From: Desulfurobacteriaceae bacterium
GTDB taxonomy: Bacteria > Aquificota > Aquificia > Desulfurobacteriales > Desulfurobacteriaceae
Direction: 5' to 3'
Length of the DNA stretch: 7,621 nucleotides
Assembly: GCA_027064485.1 (NCBI GenBank)
Contig: JAMOPR010000260.1
Coordinates: forward strand, 1 to 7,621
The notes below the pieces were generated by a model. The model did not search any database, was not told where the DNA came from, and was given only the letters and a program-made list of their open reading frames with translations. The translations under genes were made by a program, and so were the position numbers. Below are positions 1-7,064 of this stretch, piece after piece (the first letter of the stretch is position 1; every line of letters starts with the position of its first letter).

Positions 1-17
1 CATCGTTTATTTTGCGA

Positions 18-46
18 TTGGTAAGTAGTATGCTGTGTGCTATCAT
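18..46 (+). promoter_or_regulatory. Candidate sigma-70 promoter for pilT-pilC
   Basis: A -35-like hexamer TTGGTA (18-23; 4 of 6 match TTGACA) is followed by a 17-base spacer and a -10-like TATCAT (41-46; 5 of 6 match TATAAT). The -10 is preceded by TG at 38-39, which gives an extended -10 element. Transcription would begin near 52-54, leaving a 5' leader of about 25 bases before the pilT start. The spacing is ideal, but this is one match in an AT-rich leader and has no experimental support. The alternative is that pilT is transcribed from further upstream, outside the window. Confidence 0.45.
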
Positions 47-78
47 ATTGATTAAGCTTTAGCGTAGGGGAGAAAGGT

Positions 79-1161
79 ATGGCAATAAACATTATTAATT
101 TGTTAAAGGAAGTTGTAGAAAGAAAAGCTTCCGACCTTCACATAGTTCCAGGAAGTCCTCCCCGTTTGAGAATTAATGGTGACCTTGTTCCCCTTGCTGA
201 ATACGGCGTTCTCTCCTCTTCCGATACAAAGAATTTGATATACAGCGTTCTTACTGATATGCAGAAAAAGAAATTGGAAGAAGAGTTAGAGCTTGATTTT
301 TCCTTTGGAATAAAAGGTGTAGCTCGTTTTAGAGGTAATGCCTATTATCAGAGGTCTTCTTTAGCAGCAGCTTTTAGATTGATTCCTTTTACAATTCCCC
401 CTTTTTCAAGTTTGGGACTTCCTTCGGTTATAGAGACTTTTGCTCACAAAGATAAAGGGCTTGTTTTAGTTACCGGTCCTACAGGTTCTGGTAAATCAAC
501 TACTTTGGCGTCTCTTCTTGACATCGTTAATGAAACCTATCCTTATCACATTATTACGATTGAAGACCCTATCGAGTTTGTTTATGAACATAAAAAATCT
601 CTGGTAACTCAAAGAGAACTGGGTAGTGATACCAAGTCTTTTGCCAAAGCTTTGAGAGCTTCTCTCCGTGAAGACCCTGATGTGATACTTGTTGGTGAGA
701 TGAGAGACCCTGAAACTATCGAAGCGGCGTTAACTGCAGCCGAAACTGGACACCTGGTATTTTCTACCCTCCATACAAATTCAGCCATAGAAACGATTAA
801 CCGTATTGTTGACGTTTTTCCCGCGGAAAAGCAATCTCAAGTAAGGACGCAACTTTCTTTTGTTTTGGTTGGAGCAGTTGCTCAAAAACTTTTAAAGAGA
901 AAAGATGGAAAGGGAAGAGTGGTAGCGGCTGAAGTGTTTATTCCGACGCCGGCCATCAGAAACCTTATAAGAGAAAACAAATTACACCAAGTGTATTCTT
1001 TAATGCAAACGGGACAGGCGGCTACTGGAATGGTAACTATGAATCAATCGCTGGCAAGACTTTACTTAGATGGTTTGATAGACTTGGAAGAAGCAAAGAA
1101 AGTGTCTCCTGACCCTAAGGAGTTGGAATCCTTGATAAGAGCTTATTCTAAAGGATTTTAA
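79..1161 (+). CDS. pilT: Type IV pilus retraction ATPase PilT
   Basis: This is a cytoplasmic hexameric secretion ATPase of the GspE/PilT superfamily. PilT members power pilus depolymerisation and twitching motility. The N-terminal domain carries the family signature ASDLH (17-21) followed by PPRLRINGDL (27-36). The core has Walker A GPTGSGKST (133-141), the Asp box ITIEDPIEF (159-167), Walker B DVILVGEMRD (201-210, catalytic Glu207) and the His box HLVFSTLHT (225-233). The C-terminal AIRNLIRE (292-299) is the PilT hallmark needed for retraction and separates it from the extension ATPase PilB. At 360 residues it has usual PilT length, and it lacks the long N-terminal domain and zinc tetracysteine of PilB/GspE. 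A strong Shine-Dalgarno run GGGGAGAAAGG (67-77) fixes the ATG. pilC follows after 2 bases. Confidence 0.95.
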   Translation: MAINIINLLKEVVERKASDLHIVPGSPPRLRINGDLVPLAEYGVLSSSDTKNLIYSVLTDMQKKKLEEELELDFSFGIKGVARFRGNAYYQRSSLAAAFRLIPFTIPPFSSLGLPSVIETFAHKDKGLVLVTGPTGSGKSTTLASLLDIVNETYPYHIITIEDPIEFVYEHKKSLVTQRELGSDTKSFAKALRASLREDPDVILVGEMRDPETIEAALTAAETGHLVFSTLHTNSAIETINRIVDVFPAEKQSQVRTQLSFVLVGAVAQKLLKRKDGKGRVVAAEVFIPTPAIRNLIRENKLHQVYSLMQTGQAATGMVTMNQSLARLYLDGLIDLEEAKKVSPDPKELESLIRAYSKGF

Positions 1162-1163
1162 TT

Positions 1164-2378
1164 ATGCCTGTTTATAAGTATGTAGGAAGAGATGTTTTTA
1201 ACAGGATAAGAAAGGGTAGAGTAGAAGCAGACAGTATTGAGGTAGCTAAGAATCTTTTGCTTTCGCGCGGTGTGATAGCTATAGAAAAGCTAAAAGAGGA
1301 TACAGGCTTTTTCAACAAAAACTTAGATATTTCTTTCTTAGGTAGAGTTTCTCTTAAAGATATAGTTCTCTTTACCCGCCAGCTTTACGCTATGGTTCAC
1401 GCTGGAATTCCGATAGTTAACGCTTTAAGAATTTTAAAAGAGCAGATTCCAAACCGAAGGTTAAAAGCAATTGCGGAAGATATGGCTACTTTCATAGAAG
1501 AAGGAGGGAGATTTTCTACTGCTCTTTCTCAACACAGAGATGTGTTTGGAGACCTTTACATAAGTATGGTAAGGGCAGCAGAAGAAGCAGGAACGCTTGA
1601 GGAAACCTTAAAAAGACTGGCGGAACATTTAGAAAAGATAGAAAAGCTCAGAGGAAAAGTTAAAAGCGCTATGTTTTATCCTGTTTTTGTTACGATTGTG
1701 GCTGTTGTTATTATAGTTGGCATATTAGTTTTTGTTATTCCTACCTTTCAAAAGCTTTACGAAAGTTTGGGAGGTAATCTTCCAGCTTTAACGCAGTTTG
1801 TTATAAACATGAGCAACTGGCTCAGGGATTATATAGGTTGGTTTGTATTTGCTCTGGTAATTTTGATAGTTCTTTTACTTCAGTTGAGGAGAATAAAAAA
1901 AGTTAAATACGTAATGGATGCTTTCCTTCTTAAGCTACCAGTGTTTGGAGATTTAATATTAAAAAGCAGCATTGCCAATTTTTCAAGAACTTTGGCGTCT
2001 ATGCTTGCCAGCGGTTTGAACGTATTGGATGCTCTTGAGATTGCAGGTGATACCTCCAACAACGAAGTGATTAAAAAGGCTGTTTTGGATGTTAGGAAGC
2101 AAGTGGAAAGAGGAGTTTCGATGGGAACGGCTATGTCCAGATATCGGATTTTCCCTCCTATGCTTATCAATATGGTTTCCATAGGTGAAGAGGCGGGAAC
2201 GGTTGACCAGATGCTTGAAAAGGTGGCAGAGTTTTACGAGGAAGAAGTTGACAGGGCTGTAGATGCTTTAACGTCGTTAATAGAGCCTGTGATGATAGTG
2301 GTTATCGGTGGGGCTATAGGCTTTATCATAGTAGCTATGTATCTACCTATATTCAAGATAGGAGAGCTGATTAGGTAA
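1164..2378 (+). CDS. pilC: Type IV pilus inner-membrane platform protein PilC (GspF family)
   Basis: This is an integral membrane protein of the type II secretion F family, the platform on which the pilus ATPases dock and around which pilin is added or removed. The N-terminus shows the usual YKYVGRD...KGRVEAD pattern (4-23). Two homologous T2SF repeats are visible: FTRQLYAMVHAGIPIVNAL (70-88) with AAEEAGTLEETL (138-149), and FSRTLASMLASGLNVLDAL (273-291) with GEEAGTVDQML (341-351). Hydrophobic segments lie at about 171-193, 224-241 and 373-396, as in the family. Its 404 residues match the usual length. AAGGA at 1151-1155, inside the end of pilT, is the ribosome binding site, so the two genes are co-transcribed. 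The last 8 bases overlap the opposing aminotransferase gene. The protein could also be read as GspF, but adjacency to PilT favours PilC. Confidence 0.93.
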   Translation: MPVYKYVGRDVFNRIRKGRVEADSIEVAKNLLLSRGVIAIEKLKEDTGFFNKNLDISFLGRVSLKDIVLFTRQLYAMVHAGIPIVNALRILKEQIPNRRLKAIAEDMATFIEEGGRFSTALSQHRDVFGDLYISMVRAAEEAGTLEETLKRLAEHLEKIEKLRGKVKSAMFYPVFVTIVAVVIIVGILVFVIPTFQKLYESLGGNLPALTQFVINMSNWLRDYIGWFVFALVILIVLLLQLRRIKKVKYVMDAFLLKLPVFGDLILKSSIANFSRTLASMLASGLNVLDALEIAGDTSNNEVIKKAVLDVRKQVERGVSMGTAMSRYRIFPPMLINMVSIGEEAGTVDQMLEKVAEFYEEEVDRAVDALTSLIEPVMIVVIGGAIGFIIVAMYLPIFKIGELIR

Positions 2379-3081
2379 TTTTGAATTTAATGGCGTTTTT
2401 TATCCGCTCGCTCCAACTGATTCCCGTTTTTTTAAACTCTGTATTTCCTATTTTTCTGACTCTTACTAAGTCTTCTCTTGCAGAAGTTATGAATACTTCA
2501 TCGGCGCTGAGAATATCTTTTAAACGGAAGAAACCTTCTATCACTTTAATGTTGAACTCTTTTAACGTTTCTATGATTAGCCGTCTTCTCGTTCCAGGGA
2601 GGCATCCGGTTTCAAGAGAGGGTGTAAAGAAAATGCCGTTTTTGACGAAAAAAACATTTGCAAAAGCCGTTTCAGAAATGAAGTTGTGTTGAGAAAATAG
2701 AAGTGCTTCGTCAAATCCTTTAAACTTAGCCGTTTCAAGAGCGAATAGGCTCTTTGCTATATCTGTCGTTTTGTGTTTTGATAAACTATCGTAGCTCCTT
2801 TTAGGGAAAGAAAGCGGTAAAAGGGAAACTTCTTCCCTTTTGATGCACTTTCTGATTTTAGTAAAAACCTCTCCGCTGAAGGTGAGTTTGAACTTAACCA
2901 GAACAGGTTCCTTTGAGTAGTTTGCCTTTTCCAGCAGTAAATTTTCGAACTTTTCTTCACTTAGGTTAAACGGTATCTTTAGTTCCAGAGCACTTTTTCT
3001 CAGTCTTTCGTAGTGGTAACTGATAAGAACAGCTTTTCCGTTTTCTACCCTTATCGTTTCAAAAATCCCCGCCTCTTCCAT
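2371..3081 (-). CDS. Class IV PLP-dependent aminotransferase, probable 4-amino-4-deoxychorismate lyase
   Basis: This is a fold-type IV PLP enzyme of the branched-chain aminotransferase / D-amino acid aminotransferase / aminodeoxychorismate lyase family. GIFETIRVENGK (5-16) and HYERLRKSA (23-31) match the family N-terminus. Lys104 in KHKTTD (102-107) is the expected Schiff-base lysine. Glu137 in SETAFANVFF (136-145) should contact the PLP ring nitrogen. GCLPGTRRR (159-167) and ADEVFITSA (193-201) form the phosphate and C-terminal signatures. The HKTT form and the very short N-terminus resemble PabC domains, which release pyruvate from aminodeoxychorismate to give p-aminobenzoate for folate; that substrate assignment is inferred. 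At 236 residues it is shorter than most relatives. The ATG is the first possible start, since an in-frame stop lies at 3100-3102. AAGGGAG (3085-3091) is the ribosome site and overlaps the upstream gene's stop codon. Confidence 0.85.
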   Translation of the reverse strand: MEEAGIFETIRVENGKAVLISYHYERLRKSALELKIPFNLSEEKFENLLLEKANYSKEPVLVKFKLTFSGEVFTKIRKCIKREEVSLLPLSFPKRSYDSLSKHKTTDIAKSLFALETAKFKGFDEALLFSQHNFISETAFANVFFVKNGIFFTPSLETGCLPGTRRRLIIETLKEFNIKVIEGFFRLKDILSADEVFITSAREDLVRVRKIGNTEFKKTGISWSERIKNAIKFKIT

Positions 3082-3089
3082 TTTCTCCC

Positions 3090-4280
3090 TTACGGCGCGT
3101 CAAATCCTGGAATTCTTGGAACCTTTTTCAGTTTGCTTGCCTTATAATACCAACCCCAAAGTTTCTTTATAGAGTGTCCTATAAACGGTAGAGGTATCAT
3201 CCTCGAGTGTTTATCGTTCCTTGACACTAACGCTCCGCTCATCCAGCAAGGTCCCATATCCATGAGACAAAGGATGTGAAGGTGAGGCAGGTAGCTTTCT
3301 CTCTTTTCTATACCTTTGATTTTGTTTTCCAGGTTTCTTGCAACAATTCTTCCCATTACCTCTGCCAAGTGTCCTTGTTTTGCTTTCCATTTAGGTCCTT
3401 CTAAAGCTGCGCTGTCTCCCACAGCCCATACGGTTTCGTTCGTTCCTGGAACGGCACAGGTGGGTTCTATTTTTACAAATCCTGCTTCGTTAAGTGGTAA
3501 ATCGGAATTTTTAAATACAGGGTGTCCGTCTGTAGCCGGTATGAACATCGTTAAATCGGTTTTCAGGAAGGAATCGTCTTCAAACACTATTCCATCCTTT
3601 TTGAATTCCTTGATTTTTTTGCCGAAATGTCTTTTGATGTTTAACTTGTCAAGCATTTTGTAAGCTCTTTCAGCGTTTTTCTCCCCTAACCTTATACCGG
3701 GTTTTTCCATAGGAGCGAAAAAGTGGAGTTCAAACTTATCTCTTATGCCCTTTTTCTTGAGGTAACAATCAAGGTTAAATATAAATTCAAACGCCGGTCC
3801 TCCTCTAACACCCGAAGGGTCTTTGGGATTTCCTCCAAATCCGGAAGCTATTATTCCACCACCCCTTTCTATCAGCTCTTTTAACCTGTCCCTTATTTTG
3901 AGAGACTGTTCCGGTTCTGAGCAAATCGAAAGGGTGTTTTCTATTCCTTTATGTTTTACTTTACTTCCTCCTAAAGCTATTACCAGATATTCGTATTCTT
4001 TAACGGTTCCATCCGCTAAAAATACCTTTTTTTCTTTTGTTGAAATACCTGTAACTTCCCCTTTTGTTAATTTAAATCCGTTCCTGTCGGCTATTTCTTT
4101 CAAAGGTATCGTTACATCTTCCCACTTATACTCTTCTGTAGGTATCCATATTGAAATTGGATAGATGTATAGGTAGTCACGGTTTGATATTAATTCAACG
4201 TCAAAGCACTTATGACACAGCGCAAAAGCGGTTTCAACTCCGCCTATTCCTCCTCCTAAAACTAAAACCTTGGCAGGCAT
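3090..4280 (-). CDS. Sulfide:quinone oxidoreductase-like FAD flavoprotein with an altered redox cysteine set
   Basis: This is a two-dinucleotide-domain FAD flavoprotein of the SQR / flavocytochrome c / NDH-2 group. The N-terminus has the FAD motif GxGxxG at 9-14, followed by YLVIALGG (98-105) and the second FAD motif TVWAVGDSAAL (283-293, Asp289). GPAFEFIFNLD (161-171), GHLAEVMGRIVARNL (303-317) and CLMDMG (338-343) resemble SQR rather than NDH-2. SQRs oxidise sulfide to sulfane sulfur and pass electrons to membrane quinone. By motif comparison, Cys120 (SIC) and Cys338 align with two of the three conserved SQR cysteines, but the one expected just before GPA is Arg159. Cys345 and a CxxC pair (22/25) are extra. 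The activity is therefore uncertain. Its length of 396 is slightly below typical. GAGGG (4286-4290) is a good ribosome site 5 bases before the ATG. The aminotransferase follows after 8 bases. Confidence 0.85.
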   Translation of the reverse strand: MPAKVLVLGGGIGGVETAFALCHKCFDVELISNRDYLYIYPISIWIPTEEYKWEDVTIPLKEIADRNGFKLTKGEVTGISTKEKKVFLADGTVKEYEYLVIALGGSKVKHKGIENTLSICSEPEQSLKIRDRLKELIERGGGIIASGFGGNPKDPSGVRGGPAFEFIFNLDCYLKKKGIRDKFELHFFAPMEKPGIRLGEKNAERAYKMLDKLNIKRHFGKKIKEFKKDGIVFEDDSFLKTDLTMFIPATDGHPVFKNSDLPLNEAGFVKIEPTCAVPGTNETVWAVGDSAALEGPKWKAKQGHLAEVMGRIVARNLENKIKGIEKRESYLPHLHILCLMDMGPCWMSGALVSRNDKHSRMIPLPFIGHSIKKLWGWYYKASKLKKVPRIPGFDAP

Positions 4281-4318
4281 TTTATCCCTCTCTATTTAAA
4301 ATTCAGTATTAAATGAAA

Positions 4319-4333
4319 TATCCTTGATGGATA
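4319..4333. repeat. Short inverted repeat in the helicase to flavoprotein gap
   Basis: TATCC and GGATA form a perfect 5-bp inverted repeat around a 5-base loop, in the AT-rich 78-bp gap (4281-4358) between the helicase stop and the flavoprotein ribosome site. Read on the minus strand, it is followed by TTTCATTT, which is not a continuous T-run. It could be an operator half-site pair, a weak terminator or attenuator, or chance in AT-rich DNA. I see no clear -35/-10 pair on the minus strand here, so it is not possible to say whether the flavoprotein has its own promoter. Confidence 0.25.
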
Positions 4334-4358
4334 AATTTAAATATTCTTTTTTAAAGTG

Positions 4359-7064
4359 TCAACTTATAGGGATTTCTACTGTTCTGTCTTGGTCTATGAA
4401 AAGAAGAATACCCTTATTAACTTTATATCCCATAAGCTCTGCAGCTTTTGCGTAGAGTTCTATCTGCTTTTTGTAAACTTGCACCTTTTCTTCGCTGTAA
4501 CTTCCCGTTTTAAAGTCCCAAACTTCCGCCTCGTTTTTACCTATCGGTAGAATTAAGTCTATCTGTCCCTTAACGATGGCGTTTCCCTCTCTAAAGGTAA
4601 ATGGAACTTCACTTCTACCTTTTTTGAGGAAGAAATATTTTTCTTCAAGGAGTTGATATATTTCTTTTAACCTTTCCTTTAGCTTTTCCGAAGAAAATGG
4701 AGTGGATTTCATTGCGAATTCAACCGCCTTTTCAGAACTTGCTCCTTTAATGAAAGCTTGACATAAAGCGTGAACGATTGTTCCGTAAACTTCAGGGGCT
4801 ATACCGCTCTTCCTGTCTTTACTTCCCTCTTGCCAAATTTCTTTTTCTTCCAGAGAAGAGGGAGTTATTCTCTCCAGCTTTCTAACTTTAAGGTTATCGG
4901 GGTTAAAGATTGTTACCTTTTTCTTATCCGTCAACGGTGTTATAGGTTGAGGTTTGGGTCTTTTTATGTATTCGCTGAAATCCTTCCTTTGAAAGGAAAA
5001 TCCTCCTATTTTGAAAGCGTTGTTTTGCTTTCCTTCCGGGAATGCTCCTAAAATGAGCTGTTTTTTTGCTCTTGTGATTCCTACGTATAAAAGGTTTTTC
5101 TCTTCCAGTTCGTTGAGGAATTTGTTGACCGTTTTCAGCATAAAGTGGTAAGGGCTGGTGTTTGGATTTCCCTTCTCTTGAGAAAAGAGTTGAACTGCAG
5201 CTCCTATATTGCTGAATATGAACCTGCCAAATCTGTTGTTGGGTCTCCATGGGACTAATATCACAGAGTCGAATTCAAGTCCCTTTGCGCTGTGAATTGT
5301 TGTCAGTATGAAACCTTTGTCGGGTAAACTTTTGCCGCTGTTTCTTCCTCCGTTGCTGTTTATTAGGTTTTCTGCGTATTCTATTAATTCTTCAAAAGTG
5401 GTCGGTTCTGATGATTCAAAGAAAAAGACTTCAGAGATTAATTCGAGTATTGCTGTGTAGGAATCCGGGTCTGTAAGGTGGAGGGCATCTAAAATCTTCA
5501 ATTTGTTTATTAAATGGACGATGAGAGCGGAGTGAAGTTCCTTGTTTTTTTTGTGTAAAGATTCTTCTATTACTTTCACCGTTTCTTCTAAAAAGTCTGG
5601 CGTTTTTCCTTTAAGGGTTGCTCTGAGGCTTTCTTCGTGGGTTAGACCGATAAACCTTGATGACAGGAAGAAGAATAGAGATTTCCTGTTTTCTGGATTG
5701 CTCAGCCACTTTAAAAGTTGAAGTAGTTCTTTTACTCCTTCTGTTTTAAAGGGAGAGGATGAAAGGTAGGTAAAGTCTATTCCGTTTTCTTTTAATTTTT
5801 TTTCAAATATTTTTAGAGATTTCCAAGTTCTTGCTATTATTCCTACAGTTCCTTTTTCTGCAAAAGGAAGTGCTTTTGAGATTGCTGTCTCTGCAAAGAG
5901 TTCTTTTTCTTTCCTTTCTCTAAAAACGATTATTTCAACACTACCTTCCGGTTTTGTCTTTTCCGTTTTTGTAAACGGTTTGAATAAGACTTCTGCTTTG
6001 AATCCGTGGTGTTTTTTGTTGAAAAGATGGTTGAAAAAGAGGTTGAAAAAAGATAGGAGGTTTTCTGATGAGCGGTAGTTTTCTGTTTTTTCGGTTACTT
6101 CTGCGCTTAACGATTTTGCTTCGTTCCAAACGAAAATGTCTGCCGAGCGAAATCTGTATATGGATTGTTTGGGGTCGCCTACTAAATAGATGAGTAAGTT
6201 GGGGTTTTCTCTGTGAAGTTCTTTAACTATTTTCCATTGGATTGGGTCGGTGTCTTGAAACTCGTCTATTATAAGGACTTTTATTTGGTTGAGTATTTCA
6301 CTTTTTGGGTTATCTAACTGCAATAGCTCCAGCGTTCTTTCAAGTATTTCGTCGTAATCTACAACGTTTTCTTCTTTTAGCAGTTTCTTGTAGTTATTTA
6401 TCGTTTTAAAGGTTAGTTCGTAGAGGATTTTTGAAACGTTTAACTCCTTTTTGAAATTTTCTTTAGTTTCTGTTTTTGAAAGGTCAAACTCAACGTCTGT
6501 TTCTGGAATTACGCTTGGGGGTAGTTCTTTAAACATCTTACCTACGTTTTTTACTATCTCTTTTATGTTGCTTTTATAGCCTATAAACCGTGTTCTTTCA
6601 CTTATTGCGTGCTTTAAACTTTTAATGAGGTCTTTTAGTGCGGAAACTCTGTCAAAATCTATTTTTGATAGGAGTTCGTTGAATTGGTGGGGATTTTCTG
6701 CTTGGAATTGCAGTAGGGTTTCCGTTACAGATTTGTCCAGAAGTTTTTCTTTTTTGAAATCGCTAACGATTTCGGTGTCTAAAGATATGAATCCAAATTT
6801 GTGCCCGTATCTTCTTAGTAGTTCCAAGCAAAAGGAATGTATTGTGCCTATTGGTGCTGAAGGTAGTAGAAGAAGATATTTTTGAAGTTCTGGTATCTCT
6901 TTTAACTCTCTGCGAATACGGCTTTTAATTTCTGCAGCTGCTGCTTCTGTGAAGGTTATAAACGCTACATTATCCGGATGGTAGTTCTTTAGGAGATTTA
7001 CGTATATTTTAATGAGAGTTGTTGTTTTCCCCGCGCCGGCATTTGCTTCTATGAGTTTAATCAT
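4359..7064 (-). CDS. RecB/AddA-like UvrD-family helicase with C-terminal RecB nuclease domain
   Basis: This is an SF1A DNA helicase fused to a PD-(D/E)XK nuclease, expected to unwind and cut DNA from double-strand ends in recombinational repair. Helicase motifs appear in order: I GAGKTT (10-15), Ia FITFTEAAAAEI (35-46), Ic TIHSF (74-78), II LIIDEFQDTD (264-273), III YLVGDPKQSIYRFR (293-306), IV ENYRSS (328-333), V TTIHSAKGLEFD (588-599) and VI LLYVGITRAK (658-667). The nuclease shows H765 (GTIVHAL), D836 (GQIDLI), D850 and K852 (DFKTG) and QIELYAKA (867-874). These correspond to the catalytic His, Asp, Asp and Lys of RecB. At 901 residues it is clearly shorter than AddA or RecB (about 1,200). 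The N-terminus begins almost at Walker A (IEANAGAGK), as in RecB, without AddA's Q-motif lead. There is no C-terminal cysteine cluster. The ATG overlaps the recO stop (ATGA), implying coupled translation. No AddB or RecC gene is in the window. Confidence 0.92.
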   Translation of the reverse strand: MIKLIEANAGAGKTTTLIKIYVNLLKNYHPDNVAFITFTEAAAAEIKSRIRRELKEIPELQKYLLLLPSAPIGTIHSFCLELLRRYGHKFGFISLDTEIVSDFKKEKLLDKSVTETLLQFQAENPHQFNELLSKIDFDRVSALKDLIKSLKHAISERTRFIGYKSNIKEIVKNVGKMFKELPPSVIPETDVEFDLSKTETKENFKKELNVSKILYELTFKTINNYKKLLKEENVVDYDEILERTLELLQLDNPKSEILNQIKVLIIDEFQDTDPIQWKIVKELHRENPNLLIYLVGDPKQSIYRFRSADIFVWNEAKSLSAEVTEKTENYRSSENLLSFFNLFFNHLFNKKHHGFKAEVLFKPFTKTEKTKPEGSVEIIVFRERKEKELFAETAISKALPFAEKGTVGIIARTWKSLKIFEKKLKENGIDFTYLSSSPFKTEGVKELLQLLKWLSNPENRKSLFFFLSSRFIGLTHEESLRATLKGKTPDFLEETVKVIEESLHKKNKELHSALIVHLINKLKILDALHLTDPDSYTAILELISEVFFFESSEPTTFEELIEYAENLINSNGGRNSGKSLPDKGFILTTIHSAKGLEFDSVILVPWRPNNRFGRFIFSNIGAAVQLFSQEKGNPNTSPYHFMLKTVNKFLNELEEKNLLYVGITRAKKQLILGAFPEGKQNNAFKIGGFSFQRKDFSEYIKRPKPQPITPLTDKKKVTIFNPDNLKVRKLERITPSSLEEKEIWQEGSKDRKSGIAPEVYGTIVHALCQAFIKGASSEKAVEFAMKSTPFSSEKLKERLKEIYQLLEEKYFFLKKGRSEVPFTFREGNAIVKGQIDLILPIGKNEAEVWDFKTGSYSEEKVQVYKKQIELYAKAAELMGYKVNKGILLFIDQDRTVEIPIS

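Noticed and set aside
3..62. Open plus-strand frame of 19 codons running from the window edge to a TAG at 60-62, with a hydrophobic translation, possibly the tail of an upstream gene.
   Set aside because: Too short to judge. Other frames close earlier by chance, and the same bases contain a plausible promoter. Sequence upstream of the window is needed.
2346..2362. CCTAT/ATAGG inverted repeat at the end of pilC as a terminator.
   Set aside because: The stem is only 5 bp, lies inside the coding sequence and has no T-run on either strand.
3316..4164. Two plus-strand open frames of over 110 codons inside the flavoprotein gene.
   Set aside because: They lie antisense to well-conserved FAD-domain coding sequence, have no recognisable domains and lack good ribosome sites.
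4327..4455. Small plus-strand open frame antisense to the end of the helicase gene.
   Set aside because: No ribosome site, and the frame is mostly the complement of a conserved nuclease domain, so it is a shadow.
5545..5552. A run of eight A on the coding strand forming an in-phase A AAA AAC slippery heptamer in the helicase gene.
   Set aside because: A -1 shift would give about 37 unrelated residues and then a stop, removing motifs V and VI. Another A8 run occurs at 5796-5803, so such runs are expected in a Lys-rich, AT-rich gene. No downstream structure was evident.
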